Origin: Loktanella sp.
GTDB lineage: Bacteria; Pseudomonadota; Alphaproteobacteria; Rhodobacterales; Rhodobacteraceae
Assembly: GCA_003551805.1 (NCBI GenBank)
Contig: PUNR01000158.1
Location: 1-12,448 of the forward strand
Direction: 5' to 3'
DNA: 12,448 nucleotides
The notes beneath the pieces were generated by a model, which worked only from the letters and a program-made list of their open reading frames with translations, searched no databases and was not told the origin of the DNA. Below are positions 6,918-12,448 of the stretch, piece after piece. The translations under genes were made by a program, and so were the position numbers. Numbering within the stretch: position 1 is the first letter of the stretch; each line of letters begins with the position of its first letter.

Positions 6918-7145
6918 ATGGCAACCAAACCATTCTTCCGCCGCCGCAAGTCCGATCCGTTCGAAGGCGATAGCGCCCCGAAGATCGACTATAAAGACAC
7001 ACGCACCCTGCAGCGCTATATCTCCGAGCGTGGCAAAATCGTGCCAGCCCGTATCACTGCTGTCGGTTCCAAGAACCAGCGCGCCCTCGCCCGTGCGATC
7101 AAGCGTGCCCGTTTCCTGGCCCTGCTGCCATACGCTGTTAAGTAA
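6918..7145 (+). CDS. rpsR: 30S ribosomal protein S18
   Basis: S18 forms a heterodimer with S6 on the 30S platform. The 75 residues are of normal length, with the conserved core IDYKDTRTLQRYISERGKI and the RNA-binding C-terminus RALARAIKRARFLALLPYAV. The start has AAAGGA at good spacing. The gap to rplI is 11 bases, so the three genes are almost certainly one transcript. Nothing is unusual. Confidence 0.98.
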   Translation: MATKPFFRRRKSDPFEGDSAPKIDYKDTRTLQRYISERGKIVPARITAVGSKNQRALARAIKRARFLALLPYAVK

Positions 7146-7156
7146 GGACATCTGAA

Positions 7157-7741
7157 ATGGATATCATTCTACTCGAACGCGTGGCAAAGCTCGGTCAGAT
7201 GGGCGAAGTCGTTTCCGTCAAGGACGGCTATGCCCGCAACTATCTGCTGGCCCAAGGCAAAGCCCTGCGCGTGAACGCGGCGAACCTCGCCCGTTTCGAA
7301 GCTGAAAAAGCACAGTTGGAAGCCCGCAATCTGGAAAGCCGCAAAGAAGCCGAATCGCTGGGCGAAAAGCTCGACGGTCAGACTTTTGTCGTGATCCGGT
7401 CGGCATCCGATGGTGGTGCGCTTTACGGGTCGGTCACAACACGTGACGCCGCCGAAGCCGCAACTGCCGACGGTTTCAGCGTCGACAAGAACCAGGTTGT
7501 GCTGAAAGGCGCGATCAAGGATCTGGGTCTGCACGACGTCGATGTCGTCCTGCACCCCGAAGTCACCGTGACGATCACACTGAACGTCGCGCGTTCCAAG
7601 GACGAGGCTGAACTGCAAGCAGCCGGTAAATCCATCGCCGAACTGGCCGCCGAAGAAGAGGCAGCCGCTGAATTTGAAATTCAGGAATTGTTCGACGAAA
7701 TGGGCAGCGCCGCCGACGAATTCGGCGACGACGACAACTGA
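7157..7741 (+). CDS. rplI: 50S ribosomal protein L9 with acidic C-terminal extension
   Basis: L9 binds 23S rRNA domain V near the L1 stalk and helps keep the reading frame. The N-terminal domain MDIILLERVAKLGQMGEVVS then VKDGYARNYLLAQGKA (about 1-37) is textbook L9. A long helix follows, then the C-terminal domain (about 75-147: VVIRSASDGGALYGSVT, KGAIKDLGLHDVDVVLHPEV). The protein is 194 residues, about 45 longer than E. coli L9 (149). The extra tail is rich in Glu, Asp and Ala and ends EFGDDDN. Such tails are usual in Rhodobacterales, to my knowledge. AAGGA precedes the start. It ends the operon, with a strong terminator 21 bases after the stop. Confidence 0.97.
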   Translation: MDIILLERVAKLGQMGEVVSVKDGYARNYLLAQGKALRVNAANLARFEAEKAQLEARNLESRKEAESLGEKLDGQTFVVIRSASDGGALYGSVTTRDAAEAATADGFSVDKNQVVLKGAIKDLGLHDVDVVLHPEVTVTITLNVARSKDEAELQAAGKSIAELAAEEEAAAEFEIQELFDEMGSAADEFGDDDN

Positions 7742-7761
7742 TCCGGTCCCAGACCGATTGG

Positions 7762-7798
7762 AAAGGGCCGCGGCATTCGCCAGCGGCCCTTTTTCTTT
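7762..7798 (+). terminator. Terminator of the rpsF-rpsR-rplI operon
   Basis: AAAGGGCCGC (7762-7771) pairs perfectly with GCGGCCCTTT (7783-7792) around an 11-base loop, and the run TTTTTCTTT ends it. It starts 21 bases after the rplI stop. Confidence 0.9.
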
Positions 7799-7818
7799 GT
7801 CGGGGCCTTACCCCGTTA
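7799..7818. repeat. Possible degenerate REP-like unit
   Basis: CGGGG (7801-7805) and CCCCG (7811-7815) flank CCTTA and resemble the core of the palindromes at 5452-5557 and 10273-10360. The GTAG foot is lost (GTTAG). It touches the stop codon of the LpxR-like gene. The match is short and could be chance. Confidence 0.3.
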
Positions 7819-8727
7819 GAACCGGAAATCTAGACGCAGGGATCCGATGACCTGCGCTTCGGGCTGACCTTCGTATTCTTCGCCCATATAGGTCAGGCCG
7901 TAGAACAACTTGGCTATACCTCTTTGCCAGTGCAGCCCCGCGCGCCACCGGTCGCGCCGGTCCAGCGGCACCGATCCGGCGCTAGCGGGGAAAAACACAC
8001 TGCTGTCCACATAGGCGATATCGCCGCCAAAGACGAAGGCAAAGCCGTTCTGCTGGCCCGGTGTCGCGCGATAGCGCTGGCCTGTGACCGGATCTCGCAC
8101 CATCAATTCGTCGCGCATGATATCGTTAAGTGTCACGTCAAAGCCGACCCGCACCAGATTTTCGACGCCACCGCGCGCTTCTGCAAAGGGGCGCAGGGTT
8201 GCGCCGCCAAAGGTCAGATCGCGCCCCACCTCGGCCACTGCGCTCAGGTAGAAAGCATCGTCCAATTGCGCATCGCGGACGCGGTCGGACACGGTGGGTA
8301 TGCTGAACCGTTCATGAAAGGCATTTTGCAGGTCATCCAGCCGTGTCTGCGGTCCGGTGACAACCAGATCGCCACCCAGCGCAATATCCATCCCCGCCTG
8401 CCGGAAATGCGTATGCAGCCCCGCTGTCAGCAGGCCGACATAGGTTCTGTCGCCGGCGGGCGGCTTGCGGATGTTGCTTGGCATGATGATCTCTGCGCCC
8501 AGACGCAATTCGATGATGTCACCGAAAGTCGGCGGCAAGACACCGTCCCACGCCGGCCCCCAGACCCGACTGGAAGAAAAAGAACCGGTGCGCAGCCGGT
8601 CATGGCCGTCACCGAAGTAATCATTGGTGATCAGCCGACCATAGCCGATCCGGTCGCGTGATTGGGCAGCACTGTCTTGCGGCATGGCAAGCAAAGCAAC
8701 AGCGAGGGCGGCAAAATAACGTAACAT
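7816..8727 (-). CDS. LpxR-family (DUF2219) outer-membrane lipid A deacylase-like protein
   Basis: LpxR is an outer-membrane barrel that removes the 3'-acyloxyacyl group from lipid A. This 303-residue protein has a signal peptide (1-21, ALAVALLAMPQDSAA) and ends in phenylalanine (LRLDFRF), as barrels inserted by BamA do. Family landmarks are ITNDYFGDGHDRLRTG (33-48: Asn35-Asp36 and Thr47, matching active-site Asn, Asp and Thr of Salmonella LpxR), IIMPSNIRK then GDRTYVG (80-98), LQNAFHE with His138 matching the catalytic histidine, and FYGLTYMGEEYEGQ near the end. The glutamate that follows the catalytic histidine in Salmonella LpxR has no obvious equivalent (SIPTVSD). This is from memory, without an alignment. 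AGGAG lies six bases before the start. It may act on lipid A or another outer-membrane lipid. Confidence 0.82.
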   Translation of the reverse strand: MLRYFAALAVALLAMPQDSAAQSRDRIGYGRLITNDYFGDGHDRLRTGSFSSSRVWGPAWDGVLPPTFGDIIELRLGAEIIMPSNIRKPPAGDRTYVGLLTAGLHTHFRQAGMDIALGGDLVVTGPQTRLDDLQNAFHERFSIPTVSDRVRDAQLDDAFYLSAVAEVGRDLTFGGATLRPFAEARGGVENLVRVGFDVTLNDIMRDELMVRDPVTGQRYRATPGQQNGFAFVFGGDIAYVDSSVFFPASAGSVPLDRRDRWRAGLHWQRGIAKLFYGLTYMGEEYEGQPEAQVIGSLRLDFRF

Positions 8728-8855
8728 GGCATCTCCTAAAAATTTCCGCCTGAAGTGAAAAACACTGTTACTTTTACCTGCACGTTGCGTGCCAAATCGG
8801 TGGGGTTTCCCTTTCCGATCAGCCGCTTAAAGCCTTGTGGGGGATTGGGTCGCAG

Positions 8856-8885
8856 GCAATACAATCGGACTTTCGATCACTGCAA
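8856..8885 (-). promoter_or_regulatory. Candidate promoter for the LpxR-like gene
   Basis: On the minus strand TTGCAG (8880-8885) and TATTGC (8856-8861) are separated by 18 bases. It would give a leader of about 120 bases. It is a moderate match only. Confidence 0.3.
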
Positions 8886-9002
8886 CCCTAAGCTGCAAGC
8901 AGCAAATTTCCACAAAGTGGTTCAAAATACGGCGACTAACTCTCCTATGGAAACGACTGTCTCGCTTGAATCCACAATTGCTGGCAAAGACGCGTATTGT
9001 CC

Positions 9003-9016
9003 ATGATCTATGTCAA
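9003..9016. promoter_or_regulatory. FNR-like box (8 of 10 positions)
   Basis: ATGATCTATGTCAA differs from the FNR/Anr consensus TTGAT-N4-ATCAA at two of ten positions. It lies about 72 bases upstream of the expected transcription start of the sugar dehydrogenase gene. By rough count a match this good has about a one in six chance of occurring somewhere in this gap, so the evidence is weak. Confidence 0.2.
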
Positions 9017-9046
9017 GATAATCCGCCCTGTGTCGTTCTGACAATC

Positions 9047-9075
9047 TTGTGACGGAACCGCTGGGCGCCTGTATC
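9047..9075 (+). promoter_or_regulatory. Candidate promoter for the PQQ sugar dehydrogenase-like gene
   Basis: TTGTGA (9047-9052) and TGTATC (9070-9075) are separated by 17 bases and end 39 bases before the start codon. The spacing is ideal but the -10 is weak. Confidence 0.35.
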
Positions 9076-9114
9076 CGTTTAAATGGCGAACGTAACGTTT
9101 TCAAAAGAGGTAAT

Positions 9115-10254
9115 ATGACCAAAATTACATCAATGACCGCCGCCGCCGCCATTATGATCGGCGCCCCCGCCTTTGCACATGATTATACGTTCGAGACGCT
9201 CGCCGAAGGGCTAGAGCGTCCATGGGCCATGACATTCATGCCAAATGGCGACGATATTCTGATGACGGGCCGTAATGGTGCCTTTAGCATCTACAATGCA
9301 GAGACAGGTGAAGTAACCCAACTGGACGGCGCGCCCGAAGTTGCGACCTCTGGTCAGGGTGGCCTGCTTGACGTCGCCTTAGCCCCCGATTTCGAGACCA
9401 GCAATGTGATCTACATGACATGGTCCGGCGCGGTTGAAGGCGGCACAACGACCCATCTGGGCCGCGGCACGCTTGATCTGGATTCGGGCAGCGTGAACGA
9501 TATCGAAACCCTGTTTCAGGTCAGCCCCGGCGTGGACAGCGACGCCCATTACGGGTCGCGCATCGTGTTTCATGACAACCACATCTACATGGGCACAGGC
9601 GACCGGAACAACAAAGACTTTGGCCCCGACCATATCGCGCAGGACCTGAGCACCGAAAACGGCGCAGTGATCCGTCTGACGCTGGACGGCGTCGCGCCAA
9701 CCGATAACCCGTTCGTGGATGCCGAAGGCGCATCGCCAGCGATCTGGTCCTATGGCCACCGCAACATTCAGGCGATGACTGTGCATCCCGAGACTGGCGA
9801 AATCTGGCTTGCCGAACATGGCGAGGCTGGCGGCGATGAAATCAACATCGTGCAGCGCGGCGAAAATTACGGCTGGCCTTTGGCCGCTTATGGCGTCGAT
9901 TACCGCACCGGTGAACAATTCGCCGACGTCCATCAGGAAGGTGACGGCTTTGTTGCCCCCGTCTATAACTGGGGTCCGGGCCGCGACGACCATTTCCCGC
10001 CCTCGGGCATGACGTTCTATGATGGCGATGCTTTCCCTGACTGGCAGGGCCATCTGTTGGTTGGCAACCTTTACCACCAATACCTTGGCCTGTTCGCAGT
10101 GGACGGCGCACTGGTGTCTGACCCCGCCCGCCTGTTGGAAGGTGAAGGCCACCGCATCCGCGACGTCGCCGTAGGCCCAAACGACGGGTTCATCTATGTG
10201 CTGGGCGATGGCGATAGCGCGCCATTGCTGCGGATTACGCCAAGCGAAGGCTAA
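9115..10254 (+). CDS. Secreted PQQ-dependent sugar (aldose) dehydrogenase-like protein
   Basis: This belongs to the soluble glucose/sorbosone dehydrogenase family (PF07995, like E. coli YliI), six-bladed beta-propellers that oxidise aldoses with PQQ and calcium in the periplasm. It has 379 residues with a signal peptide (1-21, ending GAPAFA, then HDYTFE). Family motifs in order: LERPWAMTFMPNG (33-45), SGQGGLLDVALAPDF (79-93), DAHYGSR (143-149) with probable catalytic His145, GTGDRN (160-165), IWSYGHRNIQ (210-219), LAEHGEAGGDEINIV (232-246), GENYGWP (249-255) and FPPSGMTFYDGDAFP (294-308). A NWGPGRDDH stretch just before PPSG seems longer than in YliI. The frame opens upstream at 9049, but 9115 has AGAGGT and starts the signal peptide. 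No PQQ synthesis genes are in the window. The natural sugar is unknown. Confidence 0.9.
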   Translation: MTKITSMTAAAAIMIGAPAFAHDYTFETLAEGLERPWAMTFMPNGDDILMTGRNGAFSIYNAETGEVTQLDGAPEVATSGQGGLLDVALAPDFETSNVIYMTWSGAVEGGTTTHLGRGTLDLDSGSVNDIETLFQVSPGVDSDAHYGSRIVFHDNHIYMGTGDRNNKDFGPDHIAQDLSTENGAVIRLTLDGVAPTDNPFVDAEGASPAIWSYGHRNIQAMTVHPETGEIWLAEHGEAGGDEINIVQRGENYGWPLAAYGVDYRTGEQFADVHQEGDGFVAPVYNWGPGRDDHFPPSGMTFYDGDAFPDWQGHLLVGNLYHQYLGLFAVDGALVSDPARLLEGEGHRIRDVAVGPNDGFIYVLGDGDSAPLLRITPSEG

Positions 10255-10272
10255 CGATCGCACTGTATCTGT

Positions 10273-10360
10273 GTGGGTCGGGGTAAACCCCGACCTACTT
10301 TAACGCACTCCCCGACCTACGGGAAAAAGATGCCCGTAGGTCGGGGTTCACCCCGACACC
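10273..10360. repeat. REP-like palindrome cluster 2
   Basis: Unit 1 (10273-10298) is GGTCGGGGT-AA-ACCCCGACC with a GTAG foot on the minus strand (10295-10298). Unit 2 (10310-10320, minus) is a half unit, GTAGGTCGGGG. Unit 3 (10336-10357, plus) begins GTAGGTCGGGGT and closes with ACCCCGAC. Units 2 and 3 form a larger perfect inverted repeat: CCCCGACCTACGGG (10310-10323) with CCCGTAGGTCGGGG (10333-10346) around nine bases. It is the same sequence family as the cluster at 5452-5557. It lies between the convergent ends of the sugar dehydrogenase gene and tig, as REP elements usually do. Confidence 0.75.
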
Positions 10361-10373
10361 CCACCAATCACCA

Positions 10374-10403
10374 TAAAAAAAGGGTGCCCCAAGGCACCCT
10401 TTT
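10374..10403 (-). terminator. Terminator of tig (probably bidirectional)
   Basis: AAAAGGGTGCC (10378-10388) pairs perfectly with GGCACCCTTTT (10393-10403) around CCAA, an 11-bp stem. On the minus strand the stem is followed by more U (seven in a row in total). It starts 26 bases after the tig stop. It may also stop plus-strand transcripts from the sugar dehydrogenase gene. Confidence 0.9.
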
Positions 10404-10428
10404 CCACCGCAGGCATTTCGCCTTGGGT

Positions 10429-11760
10429 TTATTCTTCTTCCAGCTTCTCGACCGCTTTTTGCAGGTCTTCCTTGCTGACTTCTTTGTCCGTCATCGTGGC
10501 GGCGTCAAAGATGTGGTCAACGACCTTATCCTCGAACAACGGCGCCTGCAGCTGCTGGCGGAATTGCGCGTTCTGCTGCACGAATTCAAAGAACTGGCGT
10601 TCCTGACCGGGATACTGACGCGCCTGATTCATGATCGCCTGCGTCATTTCCTGATCGGTGACCTTGATCTCTGCCTTCTGGCCGATATCAGCCAGCAGCA
10701 GGCCCAGTTTCACACGGCGTTCAGCCAGCGACTTATGCTCGTCTGTCGGTGTGATTTCGGGGTGATCGTGGCCCTGCACGTCAGGGTTTTCTTCATGCCA
10801 CAACTGGTGGGCAATCTGGCCAGCTTCGGCGTCAACCAGCGATGCGGGAAGATCAAAGCTGACTTCCTTGTCCAGCGCATCCAGCAGCGCACGTTTGGCC
10901 AAAGCGCGCGACGCGCCTTTGTATTCCGCTTCCAGACGGTCTGCGATCTGAGTTTTCAGACCAGCCAAGTCTTCGGCACCGAATTTCTTGGCCAGCTCGT
11001 CATCAATCGCGGGCGCTTTGGGCGCGCGAACTTCTTTGATCGTGCAGGTGAACACGGCCTTTTTGCCAGCCAGATTAGGGGCTTGGTAATCTGCGGGGAA
11101 GTCGACTTCGACATCCTTGGTTTCACCGGCCTTGACCTTCAGCAACCCGTCTTCAAAGCCGGGGATGAAGGAATTGGAGCCGAGCACCAGCGGATAATCC
11201 TCTGCAGCGCCGCCCTCGAAGGCTTCGCCGTCAATCTTGCCGACGAAATCCAGAACGACCTGATCGTCCTTTTTGGCTTGGGTTTTCTTGGGCTCATAGG
11301 ACACGGCCTGCGGTGACGCGGCCAGATTGTCCAAAGCTTCCTGCACGGCAGCGTCATCAGCTTTGACAACCATACGTTCCAGCGAAATCTTGGCGAAATC
11401 GACAGCCGGAATATCGGGCAGCTTTTCGTAGGTCACATCGACCTGCACGTCATCGCCGGGCTGCCATTCGTTATTGGTCATCTTCATCTCGGGCTGGGCC
11501 GCAGGGCGGTCGCCGGATGTGTCCAGATGTTCGCGCACAGCGGCGTCGATGCTGTCCTGCATCGCTTCGCCCATCAGGCGCTGGCCATGCTGCTTGCGCA
11601 GCAATGCCATCGGGACCTTGCCCTTGCGGAAACCCTTCATCTCGATGCTGGGCTGGGCTTCTTTCAGCTTTTCTTCGACTTTCGCGTCCAGTTCAGCCGC
11701 CGTGACGGTGATGGCGTAGCCGCGCTTGAGGCCTTCGTTCAGGGTCTCGGTGACCTGCAT
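10429..11760 (-). CDS. tig: Trigger factor (ribosome-associated chaperone and prolyl isomerase)
   Basis: Trigger factor docks beside the ribosomal exit tunnel and shields and folds new chains. The 443 residues are of normal length. The ribosome-binding signature GFRKGKVP is at 43-50. The FKBP-type isomerase domain spans about 165-247 (DQVVLDFVGKIDGEAFEGG, then LVLGSNSFIPGFEDGLLKVK). The helical C-terminal chaperone domain fills the rest and ends in acidic KLEEE. GAAGGA precedes the start at good spacing. It lies only 22 bases after the 3' end of tRNA-Leu on the same strand, with no room for a promoter between them, so its message probably starts upstream of the tRNA. In many alphaproteobacteria clpP follows tig; here the next gene is convergent. 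Confidence 0.97.
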   Translation of the reverse strand: MQVTETLNEGLKRGYAITVTAAELDAKVEEKLKEAQPSIEMKGFRKGKVPMALLRKQHGQRLMGEAMQDSIDAAVREHLDTSGDRPAAQPEMKMTNNEWQPGDDVQVDVTYEKLPDIPAVDFAKISLERMVVKADDAAVQEALDNLAASPQAVSYEPKKTQAKKDDQVVLDFVGKIDGEAFEGGAAEDYPLVLGSNSFIPGFEDGLLKVKAGETKDVEVDFPADYQAPNLAGKKAVFTCTIKEVRAPKAPAIDDELAKKFGAEDLAGLKTQIADRLEAEYKGASRALAKRALLDALDKEVSFDLPASLVDAEAGQIAHQLWHEENPDVQGHDHPEITPTDEHKSLAERRVKLGLLLADIGQKAEIKVTDQEMTQAIMNQARQYPGQERQFFEFVQQNAQFRQQLQAPLFEDKVVDHIFDAATMTDKEVSKEDLQKAVEKLEEE

Positions 11761-11782
11761 ATGCTGTCCTTCTTTTCTACTT

Positions 11783-11867
11783 TGGTGCGGGTGGAGGGAC
11801 TTGAACCCCCACGCCTTGCGGCGCCAGAACCTAAATCTGGTGCGTCTACCAATTTCGCCACACCCGC
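11783..11867 (-). tRNA. tRNA-Leu (anticodon TAG)
   Basis: Acceptor GCGGGTG pairs with CACCCGC. The anticodon stem CCAGA/TCTGG holds the loop TTTAGGT with anticodon TAG (11831-11833), which reads CUN leucine codons. The D-arm includes AAATTGGTAGACGC. A long variable arm (CGCCGCAAGGCG region) marks it as class II. The T-arm has GGTTCAAGTCC. The discriminator is A, as leucine requires, and the CCA end is encoded (11783-11785). All class II tRNA-Leu landmarks are intact. Confidence 0.97.
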
Positions 11868-11873
11868 ATTATC

Positions 11874-11901
11874 AAAAGGGGCAGGTTTTCGGGCCTGCCC
11901 C
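11874..11901 (-). terminator. Terminator-like hairpin just upstream of tRNA-Leu
   Basis: On the minus strand GGGGCAGG (11894-11901) pairs with CCTGCCCC (11878-11885) around CCCGAAAA and is followed by TTTTGA. It starts 68 bases past the nnrD stop and ends 6 bases before the tRNA. It may end the nnrD transcript. Alternatively it lies in the tRNA leader, since a weak -10 (TAGACA, 11913-11918) sits upstream of it and no promoter fits between hairpin and tRNA. Confidence 0.65.
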
Positions 11902-11969
11902 ACGTTGCGCGCTGTCTAGCAAAGCTGGTGGCGGGAAGCGAGAGGAAAAATTGCCTTTGTGACAAAGCC

Positions 11970-12448
11970 TCAAACAGCCAGCCCGCGCAGCACCTGTGGC
12001 AGCATCTCGGGCAGGTCTTCGGCGATCAGCCCCGGCCCGAAAACCAGCGCACAGGACGTATGCAGATGGGCCCCGGTGGCCGCCGCCTCCAACGGCGCAA
12101 AACCGCGCGCCAGCAGGCCCGTGATGATCCCCGCCAACACATCGCCCGACCCGGCTGTCGCCAGCCATGGGGCGCTGCGCGCGTAAACAGCGCCATGCAC
12201 AAAACACTGGCCTGTCGCATCGGCAATCACCGTATCGGGCCCTTTCAGCAGCACCACGCAGCCTGCCCGCGCAGCCGCCGCACGCACCATATCAATACGC
12301 GACCCGCCGGTTCGGGCCAGATCAGGAAACAACCGCGCAAATTCGCCGTCATGCGGGGTCAGCACGCTTTTGTCATGCAAGCGCGCAAACAAATCCGGTG
12401 CCTGCGCCAGCAAACTGACAGCATCCGCATCCAGCACCAAGGGCGTGC
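11970..12448 (-). CDS. NAD(P)H-hydrate dehydratase domain (Nnr/NnrD), C-terminal part; 5' end outside window
   Basis: This enzyme uses ADP or ATP to restore NAD(P)H from its damaged hydrate. About 159 residues are visible, and the reading frame enters from beyond 12448 (TPLVLDADAV), so a TTG at 12440 should not be taken as the start. Ribokinase-fold motifs are intact: LDADAV, VLTPHDGEFARLFPDL, VVLLKGPDTVIAD and the catalytic-loop LATAGSGDVLAGIITGLLARG, followed by EAAATGAHLH. In most proteobacteria this domain is fused to an N-terminal epimerase (NnrE); whether that is so here cannot be seen. It lies upstream of tRNA-Leu on the same strand, separated by a hairpin. Confidence 0.93.
   Translation of the reverse strand, partial: TPLVLDADAVSLLAQAPDLFARLHDKSVLTPHDGEFARLFPDLARTGGSRIDMVRAAAARAGCVVLLKGPDTVIADATGQCFVHGAVYARSAPWLATAGSGDVLAGIITGLLARGFAPLEAAATGAHLHTSCALVFGPGLIAEDLPEMLPQVLRGLAV

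Larger units (their letters stand above)
8728..9114. other. 387-base divergent intergenic region
   Basis: This is the gap between the LpxR-like gene (minus) and the sugar dehydrogenase (plus). It is more AT-rich than its neighbours. It holds a candidate promoter on each strand and one FNR-like box, listed separately. Short open frames occur at 8755-9006 and 8837-9052, but they lack ribosome-binding sites or recognisable protein sequence, and I do not call them genes. I saw no RNA gene. Confidence 0.6.

Noticed and set aside
7924..8661. A 245-codon open frame on the plus strand
   Set aside because: It is antisense to the LpxR-like gene and has no recognisable protein features.
8755..9052. Small open frames in the lpxR-like/sugar dehydrogenase gap
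   Set aside because: No ribosome-binding site, no hydrophobic or domain pattern, and they overlap predicted promoters.
9379..10263. A 294-codon open frame on the minus strand
   Set aside because: It is antisense to the PQQ dehydrogenase gene, which has a signal peptide, ribosome-binding site and family motifs.
10273..11316. A 347-codon open frame on the plus strand
   Set aside because: It starts inside the REP cluster, runs through the tig terminator and is antisense to tig. The translation is typical of a reverse reading of tig.
12438..12440. A TTG start codon for the NnrD region
   Set aside because: The frame and family similarity continue upstream (TPLVLDADAV) to the window edge, so this is an internal leucine codon.

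Overview
The window looks like a chromosomal segment of an alphaproteobacterium, most likely a marine Rhodobacterales (Roseobacter-type) species. This rests on the gene order fabD-fabG-acpP-fabF-mltG, the fairly GC-rich codon use, the long acidic tail on ribosomal protein L9, and the protein sequences themselves. No taxonomic search was possible, so the genus is not named.

Layout. Bases 1-4107, minus strand: a type II fatty-acid synthesis cluster read fabD (malonyl transfer), fabG (ketoacyl reduction), acpP (carrier), fabF (condensation), then mltG (peptidoglycan terminase, cut off by the window edge). A hairpin terminator lies between acpP and fabF, and the fabF stop overlaps the mltG start by one base. 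Bases 4268-5455, plus: a fusion of a membrane cytochrome b561 with a periplasmic YceI domain. Convergent with it at 5678-6247, minus, is a stand-alone secreted YceI protein. Bases 6515-7741, plus: the ribosomal operon rpsF-rpsR-rplI, with a good sigma70-like promoter and a strong terminator. Bases 7816-8727, minus: an LpxR-family outer-membrane lipid A deacylase-like protein. Bases 9115-10254, plus: a secreted PQQ-dependent sugar dehydrogenase-like beta-propeller. Bases 10429-11867, minus: tRNA-Leu(TAG) followed after 22 bases by trigger factor (tig). Bases 11970-12448, minus: the C-terminal NAD(P)H-hydrate dehydratase domain of Nnr, cut off by the window edge.

Most of the window is conserved housekeeping DNA. 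The less ordinary parts are: (i) the cytochrome b561-YceI fusion beside a second YceI gene; (ii) two clusters of REP-like palindromes with GTAG feet, one of which provides the stop codon of the fusion gene; (iii) a 9-bp inverted repeat flanking the predicted fabD promoter; and (iv) the tight tRNA-Leu/tig linkage. I saw no CRISPR array, prophage, transposase, toxin-antitoxin pair or defence system. I found no convincing new system; the fusion gene and the repeat family are the best leads.
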